This document shows, one piece after another, positions 43,281 to 53,750 of a stretch of 64,000 bases of DNA. The stretch's first letter is position 1; every line of letters starts with the position of its first letter. The notes beneath the pieces were generated by a model. It did not search any database and had not been told where the DNA came from. It worked only from the letters and a program-made list of their open reading frames with translations. The position numbers were made by a program, and so were the translations under genes. This DNA comes from Sanderia malayensis (lineage: Eukaryota > Cnidaria > Scyphozoa > Semaeostomeae > Pelagiidae). The stretch lies in NCBI GenBank assembly GCA_013076295.1, contig RQOL01000660.1, positions 1,984,001 to 2,048,000 of the forward strand. Direction: 5' to 3'.

Positions 43281-44335
43281 TGACTCAGTCTTGTTCGTAT
43301 ACAATTTGATCAAAATCAAAAGATACGTGGCTCAGATGAATGTAACAAACAAAAACTCGGGCGAAACAAGACATTACATAGGCTGCTGGTCAGCATTTTC
43401 GCGGTAAGGGCTGGAAACAAAGGCACAATAGAGATAAGCACAATATGAACTCAGATACGTTTACCACAAAATATTTCGTTGCGGGAAATGCTTTTCAAAT
43501 ACCAAAATTTCAAGAAAAAGGCTTCAAAGGATTTTGAAAATCCCCACAAAAAATTATCGTTGCGTAGCCTTTTAATTCAAGCAACACATATATATAACAG
43601 CATCATTGTCAATTTCAGCTCTGAAACTAAATTACGTTCACCATCGACAAAGGCGCAGATTTTAATTGTTCATGAATTTAAATTGTTTTTCGTTTATAAA
43701 CCATTCTACCACACTTGAAGTACAATAAAGAGCTTTGAATGCCAATTGCCTCCCTTTAGCTTGCTTTTGCACAAACTAAGAAAATATTTTACGATATTAT
43801 TGCGACAAATGCTTTCCAAGCCTGGGCCCTAAGTCACGTGGGATGATAGAATACAAGTGCTCGGCGCTCGCTTGATAATTTAGATTATTTTAATGGAGAA
43901 TGTAAACAGATGCTTGCTCTGACAAAGTCACTGGCCCGTGTTTTTTCAAATATGTTCTTCTCAAATATAAATCTCAACTTCTTACAGTTAAACAATTGTA
44001 ATTGTGCAAGGCACTGATAGCCGCAATTGCGAAAAATACAGCCTTTTGCGATTAAATCGAATGTGACTAACTTGAAAAGATTTATACGTGAAAACAGAAA
44101 AGTAAAGCTTGAGTAAGGCCTGTTCTATCCAGGGCACACCGATAATATGGCCGTTGTTTCACAAACTAAAACTTAAAGACATGACCGAATCACAAACTTG
44201 CTAAACAAAATGTATGAAAGAAGCCAAACCTTGAAGCAATGAAAAACGGCAATATTGTCCCTTAACGTTTATTTAAAAGAGTCAAAATAGTAGCTATATG
44301 GACAGGAAAGAAAGAAGCTAAAAAACGTTCTTCGG
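43281..44335. other. Spacer between unit 10 leader and unit 11
   Basis: No gene is supported. CACGTG at 43835-43840. A minus-strand AATAAA near 44262-44270 follows the unit 11 stop. Confidence 0.5.
43835..43840. promoter_or_regulatory. Conserved CACGTG E-box
   Basis: Same context as at 4964, about 590 bp upstream of the unit 10 leader donor. Confidence 0.3.
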
Positions 44336-45927
44336 TCACAAATGATCATCGTGCCCAAGATTATTTGTGTTTGACTCCTCTTCGAATATGCAGGGAACAA
44401 GGTTGAATTTAGCAACAAGAATCTCATTAATAAAAGTGGAAGCATTCTTCAGACATACAGGCAGATTGTCATGTCTGTGAATGAAGATGTAATACACAGG
44501 CAATGCAGATAACATAAGAACAAAACTTATACTCGACTCGACAGGCATTTTTACAAAAGGCACAATACAAGCAACAAAGCAGTTGCACTGGTGAATAACG
44601 GATTAATCAACCAAACCTTGAATGGCCTATCAAACTCTGGCCTTCGTATTCTCATCAAAACAACACTGAATATTGCCAGAAAATATTGTACCCACAGAGC
44701 GCAGGAGAAAATTGTGAGGAGAGATTGCAATTTATTCCCTGCTATCGCTATCCAAAAACATGTCAAAAAAAATAATGTCACTATTGCGACTACAGGGGTT
44801 CGCTTGTTTTTGTGGATAAAGCAGAGTGGGTATGGCAGTTGGCCCTCTCTTGCTGCCGACAATATCATTCTCGGAAATAAAAACATATTGGCATTCAAGC
44901 ATCCAAAGGAAGAAAGTGCGACTGCAATCGGAATTACCATGGCAACTTTTCTGCCAAGAATCTTCTCCACGAAAGTTATACCTATAGTCGTAGATCGACC
45001 TGCCTCTTTATGAGACAAAACTGAAACAAAAGCCAAGTTGGTCAGCACATAGAAGCATATGACAAAAGGAATGCCAGTGATGATTGACAACCACAAATTC
45101 CTCTTCATGCTCTTGAGTTCTTCAATGAGGATTGTCACCTCGCCCCAACCCTCGAAAGACCATAATGCATTGTAGAAAGCGAGTCCAAAGCTACCAAAGT
45201 CAAATGAATTCTGAGTGTTGTTGAACATTACCAAGTAGTTGCTTGTATGGCCTAATCCTATTTGCCATGCTCCAAGAGCAACCAAAAACATCACAGCAAT
45301 TGTTTGCACAGTAGTAAATATCATTTGTGTTTTGCTGGTAAATGAAACATTGAAAATGTTGATCAAAGACGGAATGAGGGCAAATAAAATTGAAATAGAT
45401 TTAATAAGCCAGGTGCCTTCGATGCTTTCCAGATCGTAGAAGAACCAGGTGATATTTTCACCAATTACAACTGCGGCAATAGCGTTGCCGATGGGTATCA
45501 TAACAAGAATATTGGTCCAAATTGTAAAGAATCCAGCTAGATTACCGTACGCTTCCAAAATGAACAAATATGTTCCGCCTACTTTGCCGTACATGCAGGC
45601 TAATTCACAGTAGCACAGGGCACCAAACAGGCAGGGTATACCAGCTAATATCCATATCACAATTGCCATTCCCATGTTGTTGGCCTGTCTTGCAACCAGG
45701 GCCGGTGACACAAATATACCTGATCCAAACAATAAGCCGACAATGAACACGAAGGCATGTTTGAAACCGAGGCTCCTTCTTAGCGGTTTTCCAACTGCTA
45801 CCATGGTTCCTCCGTAGCTTTTTGATGACGACAATGATCTAATAATCGGTAAATTTTCATTGGATGAATCGTTCTTCTCATAACTGATGTTGAAGAATCC
45901 TTCAATATTTTGTTGTTTATCCTCCAT
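44336..45927 (-). pseudogene. SLC7-like transporter with one frameshift, unit 11
   Basis: Open for 458 codons from MEDKQQ (45927-44551), then a single missing base near 44567 (cacaatacaag where intact copies have cacaatgacaag) shifts the frame after ATALLLV and ends it after four more residues. The last 75 residues (VKMPVESS ... GHDDHL) are open in the next frame down to 44336. A product ending at 458 would lose the last membrane segments. N-tail is GGTMVAVGKPL, loop class B with NLESIEGTW wording shared with unit 13 rather than with unit 2. Acceptor AG 45964-45963, donor 46532. Confidence 0.85.
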
Positions 45928-45962
45928 TTTTGAAGCAAACTTTCACAGTTGTTAAGTGACAC

Positions 45963-46532
45963 CTGAAATGCAACAAGTCGACAATAAGACACAAGACATC
46001 CTGACACACTTGCGACTTTCGCAACCTTTGCACATATATTTATCAGTCTCCCCCCAACTTATGTTGTCTTTAGGGACAATCTTACACAATGTCGACAAAT
46101 TCCGTTTCCAAGATTGGGGTCCGATTGAGAAAACAAGATTGCTTCAGAGGAACGGTGCGTTGAAGAAAGCCCACGAGAATGGAAGTTTGTGGGCCGATAG
46201 CTTTTATCTTTGTTATACAACTGTTTTATCCTTCACAGCCATTTTTCCAAATTAAAGTTTTCATGCTGTAGATATTAGATAAATAATACACTCGACAACT
46301 AGTGTATATTTTTATTTCCGAAGCTTTGTAAGGCAAAAGAAATCCTAGAAATTCTAATCAAGGCTCCGTTTTTCAAGGTTAGATTTCTTAAAGTTCAATG
46401 GTATTCATTCAAACAACATGGAGATCTGTTTAACGCATTACTTAGTTCAAGGCCCATCCTAACTTTCTTACCATCATTGATGTAGCATTTTAAATAAAAT
46501 AGGAAATAGTGAACAGCAGGCAAAAAACTTAC
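45963..46532 (-). other. Leader intron of unit 11
   Basis: Near copy of 7015-7576 in unit 2; the donor here is gtaagt, better than the gtaaat of unit 2. Confidence 0.5.
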
Positions 46533-47262
46533 CCTTTCTTTTCTCTGTGTTCTTTTTTCTTCAGGAATATATTTATGGCAACAGAAATATTTTGAGTTCG
46601 CTTGAGTGATGATTGACTCGTCCTAAACATGCGTATATGAGAGGTATTTTGAAATGCAAAGATAATGCGGATATTGCAAAAACTAACAATGACATAAACA
46701 AAGGAAATTTATTTGTAAAAGAGCTTCGGGAAACTAAGTGTTCTGATAATACAATTGCTGCAATTAAGTAAATTACTTTAATTGCTAATTCCAAAGAGAT
46801 TGCTAATTAACACGAGCTTGGAAATTTCTAAAAGATTCAATAAATGGTGGGAGGGGCCAGATTTATACAGTGATATTAATTAATAGACTGAGAAAAACCT
46901 GGTGTGCCTTTTCTATAAAGCAGTTCAGATTTCAAGGTGTGGGTATATTTGATCCAATCGAACGTAGTTAATGTTTGAAGATGCAAAGTTTATGCGGGAA
47001 TTGCAAAAGCTAACAATGACACAAACAAAGGAAATTTATTAGTAAAAGAGCTTGGGGAAACTGAACTGAAGTGCTCGGATTGTCACGCCCTCAGGGGTAG
47101 CAAGTACTCTTTAGGCGAGCAAATAACCAGGTCAGAAAATCCAACCGTTGAGTGGCTGGACTCTCATAATTTTCTGAACAATCGTTTGATAATATATTCA
47201 GTTCGAATTTCGACTTACAAAATCTGTTGTTTCCGACTCACAATGTTCACGATGAGTTGACA
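46533..47262. other. Spacer left of the empty target site
   Basis: No gene is supported. 46980-47060 repeats part of 46650-46730. From about 47080 the sequence may be terminal BEL/Pao sequence shared with 7760-7965. Confidence 0.45.
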
Positions 47263-47681
47263 GGATAAACCACGGAAAAAAACAGCGACTAGTTCTGAGT
47301 TCACCATCAACAAAGAACAAAAATAAAACGATAAACTTCGCGATATTTACTACTGAGAGTGTGTTGCAGTCAAACGTTTCTTGTTGTCCCTACTTGAGCT
47401 AGCTTCACGGAATATGATATCCCCAGTGTTATATTTCGAAACCGCGGACTGAACCACAAAGCTATTAAAGGACATTGCGAAAAGTTAATAAACATCTGTC
47501 AAATTGACATTTTATGAGTTGCCTTCCGGTATACTCACAGCAAACATCGTAAAACCCGTGCCTTTTTGTGTTTAACTAGTTCTTAGATTTCATCGTTCAG
47601 ACAAGTTGTGTTCAGAAATATTCTTTATTATTCGCTATATTACAGTTACTCAAGCTTGTTTCTCCGTATCGACTGTGATTT

Positions 47682-48167
47682 TTAACAAAACCGTGGGGCC
47701 TTAACGACCTTAATCTTTACCGTCCGCATTTTGCCGTCTTTGTTTTCCGGTGCTTCGAGCATTCTCGCCAGTGGCCAGTCACGTGGCTTTTGATCATCTT
47801 CTTTTAGCAAGACGATGTCTCCCATTTTGATGTTCGGCGTTTCGTTTGTCCACTTCTGTCTAAGCGTGACGAGCGACAGATATTCTTGTTTCCACATTTT
47901 GGCAAAGATATCCGCAAGTCCCTGAACTTGCTTCCAATGATCTTTGGCAGTGTAGCTCTTCTTCTCAAAGTCGCCATCTGGGGCGGACGTTCTATCAAAC
48001 TTTTGCCTGAGCAAGATTGTAGGTGTAAGCATTACCGGCGAGTTTGGATCCGTGAATACATCTACTAGAGGTCTAGAATTCATGATGTCCATGGCTTCAC
48101 AAAGCACAGCTGTCAGAACTCTGGTGACGAGTGAGGATCGAGTGAGGATTCCTTTTCGTTGCTCCAA
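47682..48167 (-). pseudogene. BEL/Pao DUF5641-like domain, copy 2
   Basis: 161 codons: LTAVLCEAMDIMNSRPL, DHWKQVQGLADIFAKMWK, MGDIVLLKEDDQKPRDWPLA and a basic end (RTVKIKVVKA). It is less damaged than copy 1, but cut off from the core by a stop at 48168. Confidence 0.7.
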
Positions 48168-48686
48168 TCATTCTTTCCCAAAGACCCCCATGTGAGGGGC
48201 CTTTGATGGATTGAATATCCAGCGACAGCCCTGGGCTTTGAGAAGGTCTTCGACGTCATTTGCTTTAGACATTAACTCCAGTTCATTTGCTGCCCCTGTA
48301 AAGTTAGTACCGTGGTCAGATCTCAAAACCTTAGCAGGACCTCGAAAGGCAAAGAACCTGCGAAGAGCGTTTATCATGTTTGAAGTTGTCATAGACTCTA
48401 TGACTTCAATATGCACTGCCCTTGTGTACAAGCAGGTAAACATCGTTGCCCACCTTTTGCTGTCAGCAGATCCTTCTCTCGTCCTTCTAGCGACGATTTC
48501 CCATGTTCTAAAAACATCCAATCCGACACTTGTGAATGGAGGCACTGGCTCAATGCAATCTAGAGGCAAATCGGCCATTGTTTGAGAAGCGACTGCGCCT
48601 CTTAGCTTCTTACAGGTCACGCATTTGTTGAACATTGCAGAGACAAGTCGTTTGCTTCCAATGACCCAGAAGCCTGCGCTTCTCAT
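48168..48686 (-). pseudogene. BEL/Pao integrase zinc-binding and core, copy 2
   Basis: 172 codons: FWVIGSKRLVSAM, NKCVTCKKLRG (zinc-binding), VGLDVFRTW, CLYTRAVHIEV, VLRSDHGTNF, and HMGVFGKE at the end. It lacks any catalytic partner domains, so it is a remnant. Confidence 0.75.
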
Positions 48687-48766
48687 GGCACCTTCAGTGG
48701 AGCTTGCGTCGTTGATGACTAGTCGCTTAATGATAGTGTCGTATCATCAGATCTGTAGCATGAGAT

Positions 48767-49700
48767 TTATGGGGTAACACTAAAGAATGCATTGGTAATC
48801 TTTGCTAGGGTTGAGTTGCTTTGGTCATCTATGACGGCATAAACGGTCGTCGATCTTCCCGTATTGTCGTCGAAAATCTCCACTTTACAAATGTTCGAAC
48901 ATGATTTTCCTCCTGGAACTGTTACACAAACATATGCGCAGGCGTTGCTGACGTTTGTCCCTGCCAAAGGGCTACTCTCATTGAGCCGTTGTTGAGCCTG
49001 AATTACTGTGTTCTCCCCACCGTCGTCTTCCTGGGCAGGGAATCTGACGGCTGGACCAATGTGCATCGCAAGCAGGTGTCTGTTACTGTTGCAAGAAGAG
49101 CACTTGACGGACTCTTTACAGTCCTTGGCTTGGTGTGCTGTAGAAGAGCAGCACCTGAAGCAAATCCGGTTCTTCATGAGAAGCTGTTTTCTTTCATTAA
49201 TCGACTTCTTCTGGAATGCAATACAATCTCGAAGTGCATGACTGCTGCTATCGAGGATGCATGCTTTAGATAGGTCGATTCCTCCTTGTGGTGTTGAGCT
49301 CGATGAAACTCCAGCTAATTTACGGTACGCTTCCGAGATGAACAAATATGTTCCGCCTACTTTGCCGTACATAGAGGCCAATTCACAGTAGCACAGGGCA
49401 CCAAACAGGCAGGGTATACCGGCTAATATCTATATCACAATTGCCATTCCCATGTTGTTGGTCTGTCTTGCAACCAGGGCCGGTGACACAAATATACCTG
49501 ATCCGAATAATATGCCAACGATGAACACGAAGGCGTGTTTGAAACCGAGGCTCCTTCTTAGCGGTTTCCCTCCTGCTACCATGGTTCCCCCGTAGCTTCT
49601 TGATGATGTCGACAACGATCTAATAATTAGCAAACTTTCATTGGATGAATCGTTCTTCTCATAACTGATGTTGAAAAATCCTTCAATATTTTGTTGTATT
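48767..49700 (-). pseudogene. Transporter N-terminus fused to BEL/Pao gag/protease, unit 12
   Basis: Paralogue of the chimeric ORF at 13971-14927. The transporter part runs from about 49700 to 49311. Its MDNS start is gone (the sequence before QQNIEGFF differs), and a TGG codon in the second membrane segment is TAG at about 49430. Downstream the frame reopens through the same junction (SEAYRKLAG|VSSSSTPQGG), the zinc knuckle and a protease-like segment to 48767. It is dead as a transporter. Confidence 0.8.
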
Positions 49701-50662
49701 GTGCCTCTTTTTCTTCACATCCGTTTTTCCAAATTGAAATTTTCATGCGGTAGATATTAAATAAACAATACACTCGACAACTAGTGGATATTTTTATTTG
49801 CGAAACTTTGTCAGGCAAGAAAAAACGTTGAAATTCTAATCAGGCTCGGTTCTTTAAGGTCAGATATATTAAAACAGTATTCATTCAAACATCATCGCAA
49901 GCTGTTTAACGCATTACTTAGTCCAGCGCCCATCCTAACGTTCTTACAACCATTGATGTAGCATTTTAAATAAAATAGTGAACAGCAGGCAAAAAATTTA
50001 CCCTTTCCTTTCTCTGATTTCTTTTTTCTTCAGGAATATATTTATGGCAACAGCAATATCTTGAGTTCCCTTGAGTGATGCCTGACTCATCCTAAACATG
50101 CGTATATGAAAGGTGTTTTGAAATGCAAAGATAGCTAATGCGGATATTGCAAAAACTAACAATGAAATAAACAAAGAAAATTTATAATTACTAATTCCAA
50201 AAAGATTATAATTAAAACGAGTTTGGAAATTTCTAAAAGATTCAATAAGCGGTGGAAGGGGTCAGATTTATATAGTGATATTAATTAATATTCTCAGAAA
50301 AACCTGGCGCGCCTTTTCTATAAAGCAGTTCAGATTTGAAGGTAAGGGTATATTTGATCCAATCGAACGTGATTAACGTTTGAAGATATATATATATATT
50401 ACCTGAGGAAAATAAAGGGAAAAATAGATAAAATGTTAATTCTATTTACGATACAAGGACAATATCTTAGTTGTCCTAGAAACAAAAATACAACAGAATA
50501 TTCAAAAATAATTTCTGGTCTCACTAATTTGTTTATCAAAGACTAAATAATTCTTTGAATATGAAGCAAGCAAGGGCTAAACATCACAATCACAAAACAT
50601 TGTGCGCTATTGGTAACCTAAAAGAAGGGGTCATTGTTCAAATGGAAATTGTTTTTGAACCA
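49701..50662. other. Spacer between units 12 and 13
   Basis: No gene is supported. It resembles the upstream regions of units 2 and 11 (type II leader near 50001) and contains an (AT)n run at 50386-50400. Confidence 0.5.
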
Positions 50663-52141
50663 CTAATGATCATCGTGCCCGACATTAACTGTGTTTGACT
50701 CCCCTTCGAATATGCAGGGAACAAGGTTGAATTTAGCAAGAAGAAATTCATTGAAGAATGTGGAAGCATTCTTCAGACATACAGGCAGATTGTCATGTCT
50801 GTGAATGAAGATGTAATACACAGGCAATGCAGATAACATAAGGGCAAAACTTATACTCGACTCGATAGGCATTTTTACAAAAGGCACAATGACAAGCAAC
50901 AAAGCAGTTGCACTAGTGAATAACGGATTAATCAACCAAACCTTGAATGGCCTATCAAACTCTGGCCTTCGCATTCTCATCAAAACAACACTGAATATTG
51001 CAAAAAAGTACTGTGCCCACAGAGCGCAGGAGAAAATTGTAAGTAGAGATTGCAATTTGTTCCCTGCTACCAGTATCCAAAAAAATGTTAAAAACAAAAG
51101 TGTCACTATTGAGACTACAGGGGTTCGCTTGTTTTTGTGGATAAAGCAGAGTGCGTAGGGTAGTTGGCCCTCCCTTGCTGCTGACAACATCATTCTGGAG
51201 TATACCAAAATTGTCGCATTTAAGCATCCAAAAGACGAAAGTGCAACTGCAACTGGAATTATCATGGCAACTTTTCTGCCAAGAATCTTTTGCACAAAAA
51301 TTGTGGCTGTAGTCGAAGAGCGGCCAATTTCTTCGCGAGAAAGAACTGAGATAAAAGCCAAGTTGGTCAAAACGTAGCAAAATATGACAAAAGGAATGCC
51401 AGTGACGATGGACAACCACAAGTCTCTCTTTATGTTCTTGAGTTCTTCAATGAGGATTGTCACGTGGCCCCAACCCTCGTACGACCACAATGCATTGTAG
51501 AAAGCGATTCCAAAGCTACCAAAGTCAAATGAATGCTGAGTATTGTTGAACATCACCAAGTAGTTGCTTGTATGGCCTAATCCTACTTGCCATGCTCCGA
51601 GAACAACCAAAAACATGACAGAGATTGTTTGCACAATGGTAAATATCATTTGTGTTTTGCTGGTAAATGAAACACTGAAAATGTTGATCAAAGACGGAAT
51701 GAGGGCAAATAAAATTGAAATAGATTTAATAAGCCAGGTGCCTTCGATGCTTTTCAGATCGTAGAAAAACCAAGTGATATTGTCACTAATTACGACTGCT
51801 ATAATAGCGATGTTAATTGGCATTGAAACCAAGATGTTGGTCCAAATTGTAAAGAACCCAGCTAGATTACCGTACGCTTCCAAGATGAACAAATATGTTC
51901 CGCCTGCTTTGCCGTACATGCAGGCCAATTCACAGTAGCACAGGGCACCAAACAGGCAGGGTATACCAGCTAATATCCATATCACAATTGCCATTCCCAT
52001 GTTGTTGGTCTGTCTTGCAACCAGGGCCGGTGACACAAATATACCTGATCCAAACAACATGCCAACAATGAACACGAAGGCATGTTTGAAATCGAGGCTC
52101 CTTCGTAGTGTCCCTTCATTATTTTGTTGTGAATTATCCAT
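50663..52141 (-). CDS. SLC7-like transporter with shortened N-tail, unit 13
   Basis: Open 492-codon transporter. The start MDNSQQNNEG is followed directly by TLRRSLDFKHAF, so about 38 residues of the cytoplasmic N-tail are missing by an in-frame deletion; all membrane segments remain. GMLFGSGIFVSP is present. The TM3 part is class A (SMPINIAIIAVVISDNI) and the loop after it class B (FFYDLKSIEGTWLIKS), so it is a mosaic. TM6 is ALWSYEGWGHV; SAAREGQLP is present. The stop comes one codon earlier than in units 2 and 9 (GHDDH). Acceptor AG 52174-52173 and donor gtaagt at 52667 give a 495-bp leader intron. Confidence 0.88.
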   Translation of the reverse strand: MDNSQQNNEGTLRRSLDFKHAFVFIVGMLFGSGIFVSPALVARQTNNMGMAIVIWILAGIPCLFGALCYCELACMYGKAGGTYLFILEAYGNLAGFFTIWTNILVSMPINIAIIAVVISDNITWFFYDLKSIEGTWLIKSISILFALIPSLINIFSVSFTSKTQMIFTIVQTISVMFLVVLGAWQVGLGHTSNYLVMFNNTQHSFDFGSFGIAFYNALWSYEGWGHVTILIEELKNIKRDLWLSIVTGIPFVIFCYVLTNLAFISVLSREEIGRSSTTATIFVQKILGRKVAMIIPVAVALSSFGCLNATILVYSRMMLSAAREGQLPYALCFIHKNKRTPVVSIVTLLFLTFFWILVAGNKLQSLLTIFSCALWAQYFFAIFSVVLMRMRRPEFDRPFKVWLINPLFTSATALLLVIVPFVKMPIESSISFALMLSALPVYYIFIHRHDNLPVCLKNASTFFNEFLLAKFNLVPCIFEGESNTVNVGHDDH

Positions 52142-52172
52142 TTTTGAATCAAACGCAGGTGTCAGGCCACAA

Positions 52173-52667
52173 CTAAAAGTAAGTCAAGAAATCAAGTCAA
52201 CTTGTTAAAGATATAAACGATTATGGCATATCTTTATACTTTAAAATTATCTTGATTGGACTAGTAATTGTTAATGAAAATTGTGATTATGTCTTCAAGC
52301 CATAAAACGCACACCCGGGGAATACAAAATCGAAATTAAGGCAAAAGAAAATACTCAGACATTCCCATCAACTTTTGATAACACGGTTTCTGGTCAGTAA
52401 GAAACGACGTTTTGTGGAATTAAGATTTAAATGGCTGAAAAACTTAAAAGTATACTACTTCTAAAGAAATTACCGGCAAGGAAGCTGTTTTCATTTGTAA
52501 TCAATAAATTGGAAATTACATGGTTGAACTTTCCAAGTAAAACTATGTTCATGCAAATTTCACGGCAAGCTCTTTAATGCATGACTTCATCCAACGCTCA
52601 GTCTGTCCCACTTATCATAATTTCGAATAATATAGAAAACAGTGAAGAGAAGACAGAATTGACTTAC
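52173..52667 (-). other. Leader intron of unit 13
   Basis: Acceptor cttttag, donor gtaagt, with ...gataaagaaag on the exon side at 52668-52706. The flank matches that of unit 3. Confidence 0.55.
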
Positions 52668-52706
52668 CTTTCTTTATCTTGCGATGTATAGCAACTGATG
52701 AAGGTT

Positions 52707-53750
52707 GACTCAGTTTCGTTGGAGTCCAATTTGATCAAAATCTACGTGGCTCAGACGTTTGTACAAATCAAAATAAAAAATGAGACCAAACAAAGCATTA
52801 TATAGGCTGCCAGTCAGAACTTTGGCTTTAAAGACTGGAGACAAAGACATAAGAGACATAAGCATAATATCAATTCAGATACATTAACCACAGAATATCT
52901 TATTGTGGCAAAATCTCATTCCAATTATTAAACTTCAAGAAAGAAGCTTCAAAGGACTTTGACAATATGCGTACAAATTATCGTTGCGTAACCTTTCAAT
53001 TCAAGCAATATACAAATAATAGCATCATCATAATCATTATTATCATTGAACAAACCATTACATGGGCTGGTGGTCATTTTTGGGGTAAGGATTGAAACCA
53101 AATTCACTTTACCTCCAATTTTAAAACACCATCAAGCCTGAGTCTCCTCTCTGGAATTACATACAGACAATAGCAAGTTGCATAAATTACTTTATTTTAT
53201 AATGTCATAAGAGTTTAAGCAGGACTCGATCAAATATGGAATTTAACCCTTTATTCCAACGATTGTGTCTCAGTGGAATGTTGAATCGCATCACCAAGAT
53301 ACTGGCAATGTTCATAGTATTTGTGGCAAGGGCTTGAAAAAAGTTATTTGAGATATACAAAATCGAAATGCAAAGAGATAAAATGGATTAGTATGCGTCG
53401 ATGCTCGTCCAAATTAAACAATCAATCCTTTGCAGGCGAAAATCTTGGGTCATTTTAGAAAAGCAACATCTGGCATCTCGACACTTGGGTCTTCGCACAG
53501 TGCCCAACGTACCCTCTCTGGTGGTATTAATAAGGATGTTATGAAGTATTGTTTGGGTGTTGCCCCATTTGATGTTTGGCACATCAGGATTTCACGAAAT
53601 TTAAATATAGATGTCCAAATACCCGGTTTGATAGCAAGACTCCTCACTGCAGAATAAACTTGGAGAGACAAGAAAAAAAATCCCTGTCTTCTCTTTCTCG
53701 TCATTCCATTCTCAATTTGTTTTGCACAAAATTACCAAATATATCACAAG
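52707..53750. other. Right border of the transporter array
   Basis: Similarity to array spacers fades out by about 53000. After that no repeat of it is seen in the window. Short ORFs at 53430-53657 (plus) and 53450-53704 (minus) overlap on opposite strands; neither shows a recognisable domain. Confidence 0.45.

Larger units (their letters stand above)
47080..49310 (-). mobile_element. BEL/Pao retrotransposon fragment, copy 2
   Basis: Minus strand, paralogous to 7760-7965 plus 12677-14532. It keeps more than copy 1: zinc knuckle, protease-like segment (VYAVIDDQSNSTLAKI), integrase zinc-binding region, core and DUF5641-like domain. The reverse transcriptase is missing in both, so that deletion is older than the duplication. 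Confidence 0.75.
38877..49700. repeat. Large segmental duplication, right copy
   Basis: Right partner of 1-14950. It lacks the tyrosine-recombinase-type retroelement and keeps its empty target site at 47262/47263. Confidence 0.8.
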
